Origin: Lagopus muta
Lineage: Eukaryota > Chordata > Aves > Galliformes > Phasianidae
Direction of reading: 5' to 3'
NCBI RefSeq assembly: GCF_023343835.1
Contig: NC_064438.1
Location: 17,628,077-17,692,076 of the forward strand
Length of the DNA: 64,000 bases
The notes below the pieces were generated by a model. It had not been told where the DNA came from. It searched no databases and saw nothing but the letters and a program-made list of their open reading frames with translations. Both the position numbers and the translations under genes were made by a program. This document shows, piece after piece, positions 63,001-64,000 of the stretch (its first letter is position 1; every line of letters starts with the position of its first letter).

Positions 63001-64000
63001 GTGTTCGTAGCTTTCTAAGTGCTTTTTTTTCCCCTCAGTTTGTCTATGTAGTCTCCAGATGCGAGTGAGGAAATGTGTTGAGGTGCTTGCCAGGAAAAAT
63101 GTTTTTGCATTCTCCAGGCTGAGAAAAGAATTATTTTTTTGCTATTGAGTGGAGTTTTTCCCTTATTAGACATTTTTTTCACAGAAATGCATGCAAACTG
63201 TTGGGAGATTCAGACATACAAGAAATTATTAGAAACATTTTCTAATACGTGACAACATCTAGTATCGTTTAGTCTCACACATCTGAAGATGCAAACCATC
63301 TAACTGCTAAATCTGTTGCTACATTTTGTAAGTTCTGGATAATTTTAATAGTGAGAGGAGTATGCATCTGTAGGTCATTCGAGGAGCTTGTTCTTCTGTT
63401 CATTTATTCAGAACTGGAGGGGAGACTGATTACAATAATCCTTAAAAGTTCTGCTCTGGTTGATTTTGATGTTATTTTCCTTCAGATCCTCCACAAACTA
63501 ATGTGACCAGTCTTTTGCCCCTGACATCTGTCTGTTTTGGACTTTATCTTGGGTTTCATTGTAAGCTCTACTGCAAGTTGGCTCCTTCTGGCTGTTGTAC
63601 CAAGGCTCTGGGGCCTGTTCTTAAAGTGGCTAAAGCTGTAATGTTTTCAAGAAGAGAAGCTTTATGACTTAATCTTCTCTTCTGCTATTCTACAGTGGCT
63701 AGCCTTGAACTATGCTTGTGTTTATGCTCGTGTCTGCTCAGGAAATGGTTTTTGAGGGTGGTAGTGAAAATTTTAACTGGAATATAATTTTGGTTGTGTT
63801 TGAAATACACTGGGACTTTCTTGGGAGCAAACGAATAAGAACAGTCAAGATATCTTTTCCTGTAGTTCTTCTGTTTTATGGATGTTTAGAAATAGTATTT
63901 GGCTTTAGAATGTCTGCTTCAAGGTGCCGTGATGAAAAGGTCCTTATGCTCCCAGTATTAGGCATTGTCACATATCTTCGGGACAGATTTTAAACAAATG
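57023..64000 (+). other. PPFIA1: PPFIA1 intron, running off the window
   Basis: I looked for the next liprin exon (beginning Glu-Phe-Ala-Ala-Leu-Thr-Lys in mammals) and did not see it. The intron is AT-rich, with an A tract at 60750-60767, a short TG run at 60547, T-rich runs near 62261-62300 and a long inverted repeat at 62847-63310. Open frames here are under 95 codons and unremarkable. Confidence 0.75.
62847..63310. repeat. Long imperfect inverted repeat (possible DNA-transposon relic)
   Basis: Left arm 62847-62945 and right arm 63205-63310 are reverse complements with few differences. Examples are TGGTTTGCATCTTCAG with TGTGTGAGACTAAA, and TGTTTCTAATAATTTCTTG, all found again on the opposite strand of the right arm. 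A short middle part of the arms differs, by an indel of about 10 bases. The 259-base spacer is unrelated unique sequence without an open frame. Such a structure is typical of a non-autonomous DNA transposon with long terminal inverted repeats, but no target duplication or named family was recognised. It would fold into a long hairpin in the PPFIA1 pre-mRNA. Confidence 0.8.

Noticed and set aside
1-64000. CRISPR arrays, operons, prophage or bacterial defence systems
   Set aside because: Spliced vertebrate genes and avian repeats fill the window. No regularly spaced repeats or prokaryotic-type gene clusters were seen.

Overview
The window is vertebrate nuclear DNA, almost certainly from a bird and most likely a galliform such as chicken. 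It has multi-exon genes with GT-AG introns, CpG-island promoters and several 3'-anchored CR1 retrotransposon fragments, the typical avian repeat. Species is inferred from the repeats and protein divergence; no database was searched. The gene order ANO1 - FADD - PPFIA1, all on the + strand, matches the block at human 11q13.3.

Region 1 (1 to about 21 kb) is the 3' half of ANO1 (TMEM16A), the calcium-activated chloride channel. Fifteen coding exons were placed by splice sites, reading phase and protein similarity, from the end of TM2 to the stop codon at 18968-18970. Joined, they give about 564 residues in an unbroken frame. They include both alternatively spliced segments of the first intracellular loop: the 12-base EAVK micro-exon (segment c) and the 26-residue segment d. 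The acidic and asparagine residues of the calcium site are all present. A long 3'UTR with several candidate poly(A) signals follows.

Region 2 (about 21.4-33.6 kb) is intergenic. It holds a CR1 fragment, a well-delimited 360-bp solo LTR (31644-32003) with a 6-bp target duplication, and a 167-bp block with exon-like ends and an open frame that I cannot assign.

Region 3 (33.6-35.7 kb) is the complete two-exon FADD gene, the death-domain adaptor. A compact promoter carries YY1, CRE and ETS motifs. Exon 1 encodes the death-effector domain and exon 2 the death domain. The predicted protein has 195 residues and lacks the serine-containing C-terminal tail of mammalian FADD.

Region 4 (about 36-53.9 kb) is intergenic with CR1 fragments, microsatellites and one unassigned coding-like block on the minus strand near 37.1-37.3 kb.

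Region 5 (53.9-64 kb) is the 5' end of PPFIA1 (liprin-alpha-1): a strong CpG island with a non-coding first exon, the first coding exon at 56759-57022, then about 7 kb of intron. That intron contains a long imperfect inverted repeat (arms 62847-62945 and 63205-63310), the most distinctive unexplained structure in the window. I found no prokaryotic-type system, CRISPR array, tRNA or rRNA gene.
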